A stretch of 55,358 nucleotides of DNA from an uncultured Prevotellaceae bacterium (GTDB lineage Bacteria > Bacteroidota > Bacteroidia > Bacteroidales > Bacteroidaceae), in the NCBI GenBank assembly GCA_902771785.1, contig CACXYH010000024.1, forward strand, positions 1-55,358, in the 5' to 3' direction. This document shows positions 8,946 through 19,200 of this stretch, in pieces (position 1 is the stretch's first letter; each line of letters starts with the position of its first letter). Position numbers and translations under genes: made by a program. The notes below the pieces were generated by a model. That model was not told the origin of the DNA, did not search any database, and saw only the letters and a list, made by a program, of their open reading frames with translations.

Positions 8946-10400
8946 ATGAAACTGAGCGAGATTATCAGAAACATCAAAGTAACCGGAATTGTTGGCAACA
9001 GCGAGGTAGAGATTTGCGACATCGACATTGATTCGCGCAAGGCGGCCCCCGGCCATCTGTTCGTGGCCATCAAAGGCACGCAGACCGACGGCCATAAGTT
9101 CATTCCCAAGGCCGTAGAACAGGGGGCTTCGGCCATCCTCTGCGAGGAACTTCCTGAAGAGACGAAGGCGGGCATCACCTACGTCACCGTCGACTCTACC
9201 GAAGCCTCAGTGGGCCCTGTAGCCACCACCTTCCACGGCAATCCCACGGAGAAACTGAAGCTGGTGGGCGTGACAGGCACCAATGGCAAGACCACCATCG
9301 CCACCTTATTATATAATATGTTCCGCTGTCTGGGCTACAAGTGCGGCCTGCTGAGCACGGTTTGCAACTACATCGAGGGCGAACCAATACCTGCCAGCCA
9401 CACCACACCCGACCCCATCGAGCTGAACAATCTGCTGGCCCGTATGGTTGAAGCAGGCTGCGAATACTGTTTCATGGAGTGTTCGAGCCACGCCATCGCC
9501 CAGCATCGAATCGGCGGACTGACATTCGCAGGCGGCATCTTCACCAATCTGACACGCGACCACCTTGACTATCACAAGACGTTTGAGAACTATCGCGATG
9601 CCAAAAAGGCATTCTTCGACATGCTGCCCAAATCGGCTTTCGTCATTACCAACGCCGACGACAAGAACGGCATGTTCATGGTTCAGAACACGAAGGCAGC
9701 GGTGAAGACCTATTCAACCCGCACAATGGCCGACTTCCGTGGGCGCATCATCGAGTGCCACTTCGAAGGCATGTATCTCGACATTTGCGGACGCGAGGTA
9801 GGTGTGCAGTTCATCGGCAAGTTCAACGTAAGCAACCTGCTGGCCGTCTATGGCGCTGCCGTCATGCTGGGACAGCGTCCTGAAGACGTACTGGTGGTGA
9901 TGAGCACCCTGAAGAGCGTTGCCGGCCGCCTGGAGCCCATCCGCTCTAAGGACGGTGTGACGGCCATCGTTGACTACGCTCACACCCCCGATGCGCTGGA
10001 GAACGTGCTGAACGCCATCCACGAGGTGCTCGACGGCAAGCAGGGAAAGGTCATCACCGTGTGCGGAGCTGGTGGCAACCGCGACAAGGGCAAACGACCG
10101 CTGATGGCCCAGGAGGCCGTGAAGCAGAGCGACCGCGTGATTATCACCTCCGACAACCCCCGTTTCGAGGAGCCGCAGGACATCATCAACGACATGCTGG
10201 CAGGCCTCGACCAGAAGCAGATGAAGAAGGTTGTGGCCATCACCGACCGCCGCGAGGCCATCAAGACCGCCACCATGCTGGCCCAGAAGGGCGACGTCAT
10301 CCTCATTGCCGGCAAGGGACACGAGGACTATCAGGAAATCAAGGGCGTGAAACACCACTTCGACGACCGCGAGGTGGTGCGCGAATGCTTCGAGGTTTAA
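8946..10400 (+). CDS. murE: UDP-MurNAc-L-Ala-D-Glu:meso-DAP ligase MurE
   Basis: 484 residues. The ATP loop is GTNGKTT (111-117). DNPR at 403-406 is the signature of the meso-diaminopimelate-specific enzymes rather than the lysine type, so the wall should be DAP-type. It adds the third residue of the stem peptide in the cytoplasm. It lies 20 bp after ftsI, within one transcription unit. Confidence 0.96.
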   Translation: MKLSEIIRNIKVTGIVGNSEVEICDIDIDSRKAAPGHLFVAIKGTQTDGHKFIPKAVEQGASAILCEELPEETKAGITYVTVDSTEASVGPVATTFHGNPTEKLKLVGVTGTNGKTTIATLLYNMFRCLGYKCGLLSTVCNYIEGEPIPASHTTPDPIELNNLLARMVEAGCEYCFMECSSHAIAQHRIGGLTFAGGIFTNLTRDHLDYHKTFENYRDAKKAFFDMLPKSAFVITNADDKNGMFMVQNTKAAVKTYSTRTMADFRGRIIECHFEGMYLDICGREVGVQFIGKFNVSNLLAVYGAAVMLGQRPEDVLVVMSTLKSVAGRLEPIRSKDGVTAIVDYAHTPDALENVLNAIHEVLDGKQGKVITVCGAGGNRDKGKRPLMAQEAVKQSDRVIITSDNPRFEEPQDIINDMLAGLDQKQMKKVVAITDRREAIKTATMLAQKGDVILIAGKGHEDYQEIKGVKHHFDDREVVRECFEV

Positions 10401-10447
10401 GGCAGAGAAAGACGACATAACAAACAAACGAAGAAAGAAGAATCAAG

Positions 10448-11719
10448 ATGCTATACTACGTTTTCCGCTTTTTAGAACAGTATGATGTGCCGGGGGCACA
10501 CGTCTGGAGCTACATCTCGTTTCGTGCATTGCTGACGCTCATCCTGTCGCTGGTCATCTCGGCCTGGTTCGGCGAGTACTTCATCAAGTGGATGAAGCGC
10601 AGAAAGATATTCGAGACTGAGCGCGACCCAGAGATCGACCCCTTTGGAGTCGAGAAGAAAGGCGTGCCCACGATGGGCGGCATCATCATCATCGTCAGCA
10701 TCCTCGTGCCGGTATTGCTGCTGGGACGCCTGCGCAACATCTACCTCATCTTGATGATTATCACCACTCTGTGGCTGGGCTTGCTGGGCTTCCTCGACGA
10801 CTACATCAAGATTTTCCGTCGGAACAAAGAAGGACTGAAGGGAAAATACAAGATAGTAGGACAGGTAAGCATCGGCTTCATCGTGGGCCTCACCCTGTGG
10901 CTTAGCCCCGATGCGGTAGTACGGGAGAACGTAAACGTGGTGCAGCAGAACCAGGAAATCGTGGTGAAGCACAAGCAGCAGGCCGTGAAGTCGCTGAAAA
11001 CCACCATTCCGTTCATCAAGAACCACAACTTGAACTACAGCAACGTCATGAACTTCCTGGGTAAGTACAAGGTGGCTGCAGGCTGGGTGCTCTTTGTGCT
11101 GATGACGATTATCGTGGTGACAGCCGTATCGAACGGAGCCAATCTGAACGACGGTATGGACGGCATGTGTGCGGGCAACTCAGCAATCATTGGCGTGGCA
11201 CTGGCCATCTTTGCCTACGTCTCGTCGCACATCATCTATGCAGCCTACTTCGACATCATGTACATTCCAGGTTCTGAGGAGCTGGTGGTGTTCCTCTGCG
11301 CGTTTATCGGCGCCATGATTGGCTTCCTCTGGTACAATGCCTTCCCTGCCCAAATCTTCATGGGCGACACGGGTTCGCTCACCATTGGCGGCATCATCGG
11401 CGTTTGCGCCGTAATCATTCACAAGGAGTTGCTGCTGCCCCTGCTGTGCGGCATCTTCTTCGTCGAGAGCCTCAGCGTGATTATTCAGACCCAGTGGTTC
11501 AAGCTGATGAAGCGCAAGGGCAAGCGTGTCCGCGTGTTCCGTGCCACTCCCATCCACGACACATTCCGCAAACTTGACAAGCAACTCGACCAGACATCGA
11601 CCTACGTGCTTCGCAACTGGCCACACCGTCCGTTCCACGAGTCGAAGATTACCATCCGCTTCTGGATTACAACCATTATCCTTGCGGCACTCACTATCAT
11701 CACTTTGAAGATTAGATAG
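10448..11719 (+). CDS. mraY: Phospho-MurNAc-pentapeptide transferase MraY
   Basis: 423 residues, about ten membrane helices. Catalytic aspartates are visible in FLDDYIK and in NLNDGMDGM. It makes lipid I from UDP-MurNAc-pentapeptide and undecaprenyl phosphate. A hydrophilic insert between helices (about 155-200, with VRENVNVVQQNQ) makes it longer than the E. coli enzyme; Bacteroidota MraY proteins often carry such an insert. Confidence 0.96.
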   Translation: MLYYVFRFLEQYDVPGAHVWSYISFRALLTLILSLVISAWFGEYFIKWMKRRKIFETERDPEIDPFGVEKKGVPTMGGIIIIVSILVPVLLLGRLRNIYLILMIITTLWLGLLGFLDDYIKIFRRNKEGLKGKYKIVGQVSIGFIVGLTLWLSPDAVVRENVNVVQQNQEIVVKHKQQAVKSLKTTIPFIKNHNLNYSNVMNFLGKYKVAAGWVLFVLMTIIVVTAVSNGANLNDGMDGMCAGNSAIIGVALAIFAYVSSHIIYAAYFDIMYIPGSEELVVFLCAFIGAMIGFLWYNAFPAQIFMGDTGSLTIGGIIGVCAVIIHKELLLPLLCGIFFVESLSVIIQTQWFKLMKRKGKRVRVFRATPIHDTFRKLDKQLDQTSTYVLRNWPHRPFHESKITIRFWITTIILAALTIITLKIR

Positions 11720-11793
11720 GCAACATTCAACAGATAAATAAAAAGATATAGGAAAAAATTTAAGCTAAATTTCAAACGAAAGGAAAGCAAAAG

Positions 11794-13125
11794 ATGAAGA
11801 GAATCGTTGTTTTAGGAGCAGGAGAGAGCGGTGCTGGCGCAGCCGTTCTTGCCAAAAAAGAAGGTTTCGACGTGTTTGTCTCTGACATGTCGCACATTGC
11901 CGACCGCTACAAGAAGCTGCTCGACGACCACGACATCGCGTGGGAAGAAGGACAGCACACCGAAGAGAAGATACTCAATGCCGACGAAATCATCAAGAGT
12001 CCCGGCATACCCGATACGGCACCGATGATGCAGAAAGTCATCGCAAAAGGCATCCACGTGATTAGCGAAATAGAGTTTGCAGGACGTTACACCGATGCAA
12101 AGATGATTTGCATTACGGGCTCCAACGGCAAGACCACGACCACGAGCCTCATCCACCACATCTTCGTGCAGGCAGGCTACGATGCCGGACTAGCTGGAAA
12201 CATCGGCCGCTCACTGGCACTGCAGGTGGCCGAAGACCCGCATGCCTACTACATCATCGAGCTGTCGTCGTTTCAGCTCGACAACATGTACGACTTCCGC
12301 GCCAATATTGCCATCCTGCTCAACATTACGCCCGACCACCTGGATCGCTACGACTTCAAGATGCAGAACTACGTCGACGCCAAGATGCGCATTACGCAGA
12401 ACCAGACCGAGCAGGACGCATTCATCTACTGGGCCGACGACCCCATCATCGCGAAAGAGCTGAAGCGCTACAACATCAAGGCAGTGCTGTGTCCGTTCTC
12501 TGATGTCAAGAAGAACGGTGTCATCGGATACATCGAAGAAGGCCAGTACAAGCTGGAATACCCCACCCCCTTCAACATGGAGCAGGAGAGTCTGAGCCTG
12601 ACAGGCCGCCACAACATCTACAACTCACTGGCTGCGGGCATCGCTGCCAACATAGCCGGCATTAAGAAAGAGAGCATACGCAAGTCGCTCAGCGACTTCC
12701 CCGGCGTAGAGCACCGACTGGAGAAGGTGTGCACTGTGCGGGGCGTGCAGTACGTGAACGACTCGAAGGCCACTAACGTCGACGCCTGCTGGTATGCCCT
12801 CGAGTCGATGAAGACGAAGGTGGTACTCATCATCGGCGGCAAGGACAAAGGCAACGACTACGAGCCCATCAAGCCGCTCGTCAAGGAGAAGTGCTCGGCC
12901 ATCGTCTATCTCGGTGCCGACAACACGAAACTCCACCAGAATTTCGACGACATGGGCATTCCCACCCGCGACACTCACTCCATGCGTGAGTGCATGGAAG
13001 CCTGCTACGAGTTGGCCCAACCTGGCGAGACGGTGCTGCTGTCGCCCTGCTGCGCCAGCTTCGACCTGTTCAAGAACATGGAAGACCGCGGCGAGCAGTT
13101 CAAGCAGCTGGCACGCGCCCTCTGA
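11794..13125 (+). CDS. murD: UDP-MurNAc-L-alanine:D-glutamate ligase MurD
   Basis: 443 residues. Rossmann-like N-terminus (GAGESGAGAA), ATP loop GSNGKTTTT (109-117), Mur-ligase centre ITPDHLDRY, and C-terminal NDSKATN with GGKDKGNDY. It adds D-Glu to UDP-MurNAc-L-Ala. It is 74 bp after mraY, the widest gap so far in the cluster, with no -7 element seen there. Confidence 0.96.
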   Translation: MKRIVVLGAGESGAGAAVLAKKEGFDVFVSDMSHIADRYKKLLDDHDIAWEEGQHTEEKILNADEIIKSPGIPDTAPMMQKVIAKGIHVISEIEFAGRYTDAKMICITGSNGKTTTTSLIHHIFVQAGYDAGLAGNIGRSLALQVAEDPHAYYIIELSSFQLDNMYDFRANIAILLNITPDHLDRYDFKMQNYVDAKMRITQNQTEQDAFIYWADDPIIAKELKRYNIKAVLCPFSDVKKNGVIGYIEEGQYKLEYPTPFNMEQESLSLTGRHNIYNSLAAGIAANIAGIKKESIRKSLSDFPGVEHRLEKVCTVRGVQYVNDSKATNVDACWYALESMKTKVVLIIGGKDKGNDYEPIKPLVKEKCSAIVYLGADNTKLHQNFDDMGIPTRDTHSMRECMEACYELAQPGETVLLSPCCASFDLFKNMEDRGEQFKQLARAL

Positions 13126-13160
13126 CCAATAACGATTACTTCCACCCTACGCAAGTCACA

Positions 13161-14420
13161 ATGGAAAAAAGAATTAGCAACCTCTTCAAAGGCGACAAGG
13201 TCATCTGGATGGTGTTCTTCTTCCTCTGCATGATCAGTATTGTCGAAGTCTTCTCGGCTTCGAGCAACCTGACCTACAAGAGCCATAACTACCTGAGTCC
13301 TATCATGGGCCACGTAGGGAAGATCATCTTCGGCGCCTTCGTGTGCATCGTCACGCTCAACATACCCTGCCGCTACTTCAAGATCATGACGCCATTCCTG
13401 CTATTCGTCAGCTATGCCACCCTGCTATGGGTGCTCATCGGCGGCGAAAGTATCAACGGTGCCAACCGAGTCATACAGATACCTGGCTTCACTTTCCAGC
13501 CGTCTGAGATTGCAAAAGGCACGCTCGTGCTGGCCACAGCCCAGATTCTGAGCGCCATGCAGCGAGAGGACGGAGCCGACAAGAAGGCTTTCAAGTATAT
13601 CCTCATGACGTCGCTGCCCGCAGTCTTCCTGATTGGTATCGAAAACCTCTCTACGGCCGGCCTGCTCATGATGGTCATCATCCTCATGATGTTCATCGGA
13701 CGCGTGCCTTTGATGCAGCTGGGCAAGCTCATGGGCGTCTTACTGGTGTGCGTGGCTGTATTCCTAACGCTGGTATTCTCGATTGGCAGCCTCGATAACG
13801 AAGACGATGAAAATGCGCCTACTACCGAGATGGTGGCCCAACAGCAGCAACACCAGAAGAAGGAGCGTACTGGCATACAGGTGGTGACCCACCGCTTTGC
13901 CACCTGGCGCAACCGCCTACTGAGCCACGCCAAGAATGAAAATGTGACGGCAGCAGAGTACGACATCAACAAGAACTATCAGGTGGGCCATGCCAACATC
14001 GCCATCGCCACGTCGGGCATCATCGGCAAAGGACCGGGCAACTCCGTTGAACGCGACTTCCTGCCGCAGGCATTCAGCGACTTCATCTATGCCATCATCA
14101 TAGAGGAGATGGGCATCATCGGAGCCTTCTTCGTAGTGTTCCTCTACGTCATCCTGCTATTCCGTTCTGCCCGCATTGCCAGTCGCTGTGAAAACAACTT
14201 CCCAGCGTTCCTCGTAATGGGCTTGGCCCTGATGTTGGTCATTCAGGCCGTCATCAATATGCTCGTAGCGGTAGAGATTATGCCCGTCACCGGTCAGCCG
14301 CTGCCTCTGATTTCGCGAGGTGGCACATCAACCATCATCAACTGCGCTTATCTGGGTGCCATCCTGAGCGTAAGCCGTTCGGCCAAGAAGCGCGACGAAC
14401 TGAAGCCAGCAATGGCATAA
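13161..14420 (+). CDS. ftsW: Septal peptidoglycan glycosyltransferase FtsW (SEDS)
   Basis: 419 residues from the ATG at 13161 (MEKRISNLFKGDK); a longer in-frame reading would begin inside murD. SEDS-family polymerase with about ten membrane helices, the loop motif TFQPSEIAKG and the C-terminal LPLISRGGTS. It polymerises lipid II at the septum with FtsI. A hydrophilic insert around 215-265 (DNEDDENAPTTEMVAQQQQ) is longer than in E. coli. 35 bp after murD. Confidence 0.95.
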   Translation: MEKRISNLFKGDKVIWMVFFFLCMISIVEVFSASSNLTYKSHNYLSPIMGHVGKIIFGAFVCIVTLNIPCRYFKIMTPFLLFVSYATLLWVLIGGESINGANRVIQIPGFTFQPSEIAKGTLVLATAQILSAMQREDGADKKAFKYILMTSLPAVFLIGIENLSTAGLLMMVIILMMFIGRVPLMQLGKLMGVLLVCVAVFLTLVFSIGSLDNEDDENAPTTEMVAQQQQHQKKERTGIQVVTHRFATWRNRLLSHAKNENVTAAEYDINKNYQVGHANIAIATSGIIGKGPGNSVERDFLPQAFSDFIYAIIIEEMGIIGAFFVVFLYVILLFRSARIASRCENNFPAFLVMGLALMLVIQAVINMLVAVEIMPVTGQPLPLISRGGTSTIINCAYLGAILSVSRSAKKRDELKPAMA

Positions 14421-14446
14421 CCACTATATATAATATAATAAGGTAT

Positions 14447-15559
14447 ATGGAGAAAGAGCTTAGAGTCATCATCAGCGGAGGAGGCACAGGAGGCCACATC
14501 TTCCCCGCAGTCAGCATAGCCAATGCCGTGAAGGCCTTGCGTCCAGACGCAAAAATTCTGTTCATCGGTGCCCTGGGCCGTATGGAGATGCAGCGCGTGC
14601 CAGCCGCAGGCTACGAAATAAAAGGACTCCCCATCAGAGGGTTCTATCGCCCGTTGTGGAAGCCAGCCAACGTAGGCGTAGCACTCGACTACCTGCGAAG
14701 CAAGTGGCAGGCCAAGAAAATTCTGCGCGACTTCCGTCCCAACGTGGCCGTAGGCGTGGGTGGCTATGCCAGCAGTGCTGCATTGGGAGCAGCCAACAGC
14801 CTGGGCATTCCAACGCTCATTCAGGAACAGAACAGCTACGCTGGTCTGGCCAACAAACAACTGGCAGGCAAGGCCAGCAAGATTTGCGTAGCCTACGAGG
14901 GAATGGAGCGCTTCTTCCCTGCCGAGAAAATCATGCTCACAGGCAACCCCGTGCGCCAATCGCTGCTCGACGCCACCATCACCAGAGAGCAGTCACTGAA
15001 GAGCCTCGGACTTGACCCAGCAAAGAAGACGGTGCTGCTCGTTGGCGGAAGCCTCGGTGCACGCACTATCAACGAGAGCGTGCTGCAACACATGAGCGAC
15101 ATTGCCGCCGCCACCGGTCTGCAGTTCATCTGGCAGACAGGCAAGTACTATAGTCAGCAAATAGCCGAGCAACTCAAGCAGACACCTGCACCCGCCAACC
15201 TGAAAGTCATGGACTTCATCACCGACATGGGTGCTGCCTACAAGGCTGCCGACCTCGTCATCAGCCGTGCCGGCGCCAGCAGCATCTCGGAGTTCTGCCT
15301 CATCGGCATGCCCGTCATCCTGGTACCCTCGCCCAATGTGGCCGAAGACCACCAGACAAAAAACGCCATGGCACTGGTCAATCGGGAGGCTGCCCTGTTC
15401 GTGAGCGATGCCGAAGCGCCGGGAAAACTGATAGGACTGGCCATCGACACCGTGAACGACGATGCCAAACTGGCGTCGCTCCACGAGCATATCCTGCAGA
15501 TGGCCCTGCCCGACTCGGCCGAAATCATTGCAAAAGAAGTTATAAAATTAGCACAATAA
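14447..15559 (+). CDS. murG: Lipid II synthase MurG (GlcNAc transferase)
   Basis: 370 residues, GT-B fold. The N-terminal glycine loop is GGGTGGHIFP (11-20); the donor-site part has SRAGASSISE. It transfers GlcNAc from UDP-GlcNAc to lipid I on the inner membrane face. The stop shares one base with the murC start (TAATG at 15557-15561), indicating coupling. Confidence 0.96.
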   Translation: MEKELRVIISGGGTGGHIFPAVSIANAVKALRPDAKILFIGALGRMEMQRVPAAGYEIKGLPIRGFYRPLWKPANVGVALDYLRSKWQAKKILRDFRPNVAVGVGGYASSAALGAANSLGIPTLIQEQNSYAGLANKQLAGKASKICVAYEGMERFFPAEKIMLTGNPVRQSLLDATITREQSLKSLGLDPAKKTVLLVGGSLGARTINESVLQHMSDIAAATGLQFIWQTGKYYSQQIAEQLKQTPAPANLKVMDFITDMGAAYKAADLVISRAGASSISEFCLIGMPVILVPSPNVAEDHQTKNAMALVNREAALFVSDAEAPGKLIGLAIDTVNDDAKLASLHEHILQMALPDSAEIIAKEVIKLAQ

Positions 15560-16935
15560 TGGAACTGAAAGATATTAAAGCTGTTTATTTCGTAGGTGTG
15601 GGCGGCATCGGCATGAGCGCCATTGCCCGATACTTCATCAACCGCGGGCTGGTGGTTGCCGGCTACGACAAGACTCCTTCTGAACTGACGAAGAGGCTGG
15701 AGAAAGAAGGAGCCCTCATACACTACAAGGAGGATGTGGCTGAAATACCGCATGCCTGCAAACAGAAAGCATCGTGTCTGGTGATTTACACGCCAGCCAT
15801 TCCTGCCGAGCATGCCGAACTGAAATACTTCCGCGAGAACGGGTTCGAAATACAGAAGCGCGCCCAAGTGCTGGGAACGCTGACTCAAGCCCATCGCGGT
15901 CTCTGCGTGGCAGGTACACACGGAAAGACCACAACATCGACTATGTGCGCCCATATCATGCACCAGAGCAGCATTGACTGTAATGCCTTCCTGGGCGGCA
16001 TCTCCAAGAACTACGGCACCAACTACATCCTTTCCGAGAGCAACTACGTGGTAATCGAGGCCGACGAGTTCGACCGTTCGTTCCACTGGCTGCGTCCCTG
16101 GATGAGCGTCATCACCTCTACCGACCCCGACCACCTCGATATCTACGGAACGAAAGAGGCCTACTTGGAAAGTTTCCGCCACTACACCGAACTCATTCAG
16201 CCAGGCGGAGCACTCATCATCCACCGCGGCCTGGAGATGAAGGAGGCACTGCAGGAGGGCGTGCGCCGCTACGACTACAGCCGCGATGAGGGCGACTTCC
16301 ACGCAGAAAACATACGCATTGAGAACGGAGGCATCACCTTCGACTTCATCTCGCCTATAGAGTGCGTACCCAACGTCGAACTGGGACAGCCCGTCCCTAT
16401 CAACATCGAGAATGGCATTGCTGCCATGGCTATGGCACAGTTGAACGGATGCAACGCCGAGGAGCTGCGCTACGGCATGAAAACCTACGGAGGCGTTGAC
16501 CGTCGCTTCGACTTCAAGCTGAAGACCGACAAGCTCGTGTTCCTCAGCGACTATGCTCACCACCCCAAGGAGATATACCAGAGCGCGAAGAGCATGCGCG
16601 AGTTGTACAAGGACCGCCGCATTACGGCCATTTTCCAGCCCCACCTCTACACCCGCACCCGCGACTTTTACCGTGAGTTTGCTGAGGCACTGAGCCAGCT
16701 CGACGAAGTTATACTGACCGAAATCTATCCCGCTCGCGAGCTTCCTATCGAGGGTGTCACCTCGCAACTCATCTACGACAACCTGCGTCCCGGCATCGAC
16801 AAGCAACTCATCCAGAAGGACGACGTCCTCAGTTTCGTGAAGAGCCACGACTTCGACGTGCTGATTGTGCTCGGTGCAGGCGACCTTGACAACATGGTAC
16901 CGCAAATCACCAAAATACTACAAACAAGACTATGA
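15559..16935 (+). CDS. murC: UDP-MurNAc:L-alanine ligase MurC
   Basis: 458 residues. N-terminal nucleotide-binding loop GVGGIGMSA, ATP loop GTHGKTT (119-125), then TSTDPDHLD and, in the C-terminal domain, DYAHHPKE. It adds the first amino acid to UDP-MurNAc. No ddl follows, as usual in Bacteroidota, where D-Ala-D-Ala ligase sits elsewhere. Overlaps ftsQ by 4 bp (ATGA). Confidence 0.96.
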   Translation: MELKDIKAVYFVGVGGIGMSAIARYFINRGLVVAGYDKTPSELTKRLEKEGALIHYKEDVAEIPHACKQKASCLVIYTPAIPAEHAELKYFRENGFEIQKRAQVLGTLTQAHRGLCVAGTHGKTTTSTMCAHIMHQSSIDCNAFLGGISKNYGTNYILSESNYVVIEADEFDRSFHWLRPWMSVITSTDPDHLDIYGTKEAYLESFRHYTELIQPGGALIIHRGLEMKEALQEGVRRYDYSRDEGDFHAENIRIENGGITFDFISPIECVPNVELGQPVPINIENGIAAMAMAQLNGCNAEELRYGMKTYGGVDRRFDFKLKTDKLVFLSDYAHHPKEIYQSAKSMRELYKDRRITAIFQPHLYTRTRDFYREFAEALSQLDEVILTEIYPARELPIEGVTSQLIYDNLRPGIDKQLIQKDDVLSFVKSHDFDVLIVLGAGDLDNMVPQITKILQTRL

Positions 16936-17681
16936 ACTGGAAGAAAGCCCCCATCATCGTCATCGACGTCGTTCTCGCCGTCTATCTGCTACTCGCCATC
17001 ACCGCGTTCAACAAGCCCGATGAGGAGGCTTCGCTGTGTACAGAGGTGCCCATCACGCTGGAAAAAGACGACGTAGAAGGATTCCTGACGGAGAAAGACG
17101 TGGTCAACATACTGAAACGCGGCAACCTCTACCCCGTGGGCAAGCCCATGAAGCAGGTGAAAGCACGCCAGATTGAAGAGCTGCTGCAAGGCAATGAGCT
17201 CGTCGAGAAAGCCGATGTCTACAAAACCGCGAGCGGTCATGTGTGCATCAACATCAGCCAGCGCATTCCCGTAGTGCGAATCATGAATGCCAATACGGGC
17301 GAAGACTACTGTATCGACAGCAACGGCGAGGTAATGCCGAAAGGCGGATACACCTGCAACCTGCTCATAGCCACAGGCCACATCAGCAAAACCTACGCAA
17401 AAAAATCGCTGGCTTCGCTGGCCAGCATCATCAATGCCGACATGTTCTGGCGCAACCAGGTAGAACAGCTCAACGTGCTCAGCGACGGCTCGGTAGAGAT
17501 AGTGCCGCGCGTAGGCGAGCACATCGCCTACTTAGGTCAGCCCACGGGCGTTGCCAACAAGTTGGAACGGCTGCGCAAGTTCTATCGGTACGGCCTGAAC
17601 CAAGCAGGCTGGAACAAATACTCGCGAGTGAGTGTTGAATTCGACAACCAGATTATCTGCAAGAGACGCCACCACAAATAA
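16932..17681 (+). CDS. ftsQ: Cell-division protein FtsQ
   Basis: 249 residues: short cytoplasmic tail, a membrane helix at about 8-25 (IIVIDVVLAVYLLLAI), a POTRA-like part (about 40-115) and the FtsQ beta domain. It bridges FtsL/B-type proteins to FtsA/FtsZ at the septum. The start overlaps the murC stop. Identified by topology and by its place between murC and ftsA. Confidence 0.9.
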   Translation: MNWKKAPIIVIDVVLAVYLLLAITAFNKPDEEASLCTEVPITLEKDDVEGFLTEKDVVNILKRGNLYPVGKPMKQVKARQIEELLQGNELVEKADVYKTASGHVCINISQRIPVVRIMNANTGEDYCIDSNGEVMPKGGYTCNLLIATGHISKTYAKKSLASLASIINADMFWRNQVEQLNVLSDGSVEIVPRVGEHIAYLGQPTGVANKLERLRKFYRYGLNQAGWNKYSRVSVEFDNQIICKRRHHK

Positions 17682-17723
17682 CCACAGAAGATAAAGAAGG
17701 AAAAAAGTAAAAAGCATACAAAT

Positions 17724-19172
17724 ATGGCAGTAAAGGATTTTATCGTAGCAATCGAACTCGGTTCATCGAAGGTGACGGGTATCGCCGGACAGAAGAAACA
17801 AGATGGCAGCATCAGCGTGCTGGCCGTTGTCAAGGAGCCGTCTTCGTCGTTCATCCGCAAGGGTGTAGTCTACAACATCGACAAGACAGCTCAGTGCCTC
17901 ACCAACATCGTCAACAAACTGGAGAGCCAGTTGAAGACGCAGATTACTCAAGTGTTCGTCGGAGCGGGCGGACAGTCGATACGTGGAGTGAAGAACATGA
18001 TTGCCAAAGACCTGCCGCAAGATACTATCGTGACCCAGGAGATGGTGGCCGAACTGATGGACACCAACCACAACCTGGACTATCCGGAGCAGGAAATCCT
18101 GGACGTTGCCGAACAGGAATATCGTGTGGACTCACAGTTGCAGATTGACCCCGTAGGCATTCAGGCCACCCATCTGGAGGGCAACTACCTGAACATCGTC
18201 GAGCGGAAGGCCTTCTACAAGAACCTGAACAAGTGTTTCGAAACTGCCGCCATCAACGTTGCTGATCTCTATCTGGCACCATTGGCACTGGCCGACAGCG
18301 TGCTGACAGAGGCTGAACGCCGCTCGGGCTGTGCACTGGTCGACATCGGTGCCGACACAACCACGGTTAGCGTCTACTCAAAGAACGTGCTGCGCCACCT
18401 TGTAGTCATTCCACTGGGCTCCAACAACATAACCAAGGACATTGCCTCGCTACAGATGGAAGAAAGCGATGCCGAGCGCATGAAGCTAAAGTACGGTTCG
18501 GCCTACACCGATACCAACGAAATCGATCAGACCCTGAAATACTCGATCGACCCCGAACGGCAGGTGGAGAGCCGTCGCTTCATCGAAATCGTGGAGGCAC
18601 GCATGCTTGAAATCATTGAGAACGTGTGGTACCAGATACCTTCCGAGTACTACGACAAGCTGCTGGGCGGCATCATTCTGACGGGTGGCGGCTCGAACAT
18701 GAAGAACATTGAGAAGGCATTCCAAAACCACACGCGTATCGACAAGATACGCACGGCTAAGTTCGTCACCCAGACCATCAACTCCAACAACGAAGCCATC
18801 AAGGCCCACGACGGCACCATGAACACCGTGCTGGGACTGCTGGCCAAAGGCAATCTGAACTGCGCTGGCGAAGAACTCGACGAAATCGGCGACCTCTTCA
18901 ACGGCCAGGCCAAGACGCCCGTACAGCCTACCGACCGCCGTGCACGCCAGCCCCACGAGACAGAACAGGGCGTCATTCGCACACAGCGCGAGAAAGAGCA
19001 GGCCGAAGACGAGGCCCGCAAGAAGAAGGAGGAAGAAGAAAGGCAGGCCAAGGAAGCCGAGGAGGCACGCAAGGCCGAAGAAGAACGTCAGCGCAAGGAG
19101 AACAGCCTCTTCAACAGGATCAAGAGAGGACTGACGAAACTGGGACGCGACATCGTGAGTGAAGAAGACTAG
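17724..19172 (+). CDS. ftsA: Cell-division actin-like protein FtsA
   Basis: 482 residues, actin/Hsp70 ATPase fold: phosphate loop IELGSSKVTG near the start, second loop DIGADTTTVSV and adenosine motif LTGGGSNMKN. It tethers FtsZ to the membrane. After the ATPase core comes a long charged stretch rich in Lys/Glu/Arg (about 415-458) before a C-terminal amphipathic helix (LFNRIKRGLTKLGRDI) that should insert in the membrane. The linker is longer than in E. coli FtsA and is probably a single helix or coiled coil. Confidence 0.96.
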   Translation: MAVKDFIVAIELGSSKVTGIAGQKKQDGSISVLAVVKEPSSSFIRKGVVYNIDKTAQCLTNIVNKLESQLKTQITQVFVGAGGQSIRGVKNMIAKDLPQDTIVTQEMVAELMDTNHNLDYPEQEILDVAEQEYRVDSQLQIDPVGIQATHLEGNYLNIVERKAFYKNLNKCFETAAINVADLYLAPLALADSVLTEAERRSGCALVDIGADTTTVSVYSKNVLRHLVVIPLGSNNITKDIASLQMEESDAERMKLKYGSAYTDTNEIDQTLKYSIDPERQVESRRFIEIVEARMLEIIENVWYQIPSEYYDKLLGGIILTGGGSNMKNIEKAFQNHTRIDKIRTAKFVTQTINSNNEAIKAHDGTMNTVLGLLAKGNLNCAGEELDEIGDLFNGQAKTPVQPTDRRARQPHETEQGVIRTQREKEQAEDEARKKKEEEERQAKEAEEARKAEEERQRKENSLFNRIKRGLTKLGRDIVSEED

Positions 19173-19200
19173 TAATACAACACTTAACAAAGAAGCAACT

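Noticed and set aside
15238-16905. 555-codon ORF antisense to murC
   Set aside because: Antisense of a GC-rich gene with codon-position bias leaves long open frames; the amino acid make-up (Val/His/Ala-rich) is not protein-like. The same holds for 19120-20628, 29470-31308, 36138-37235 and 37324-38889.
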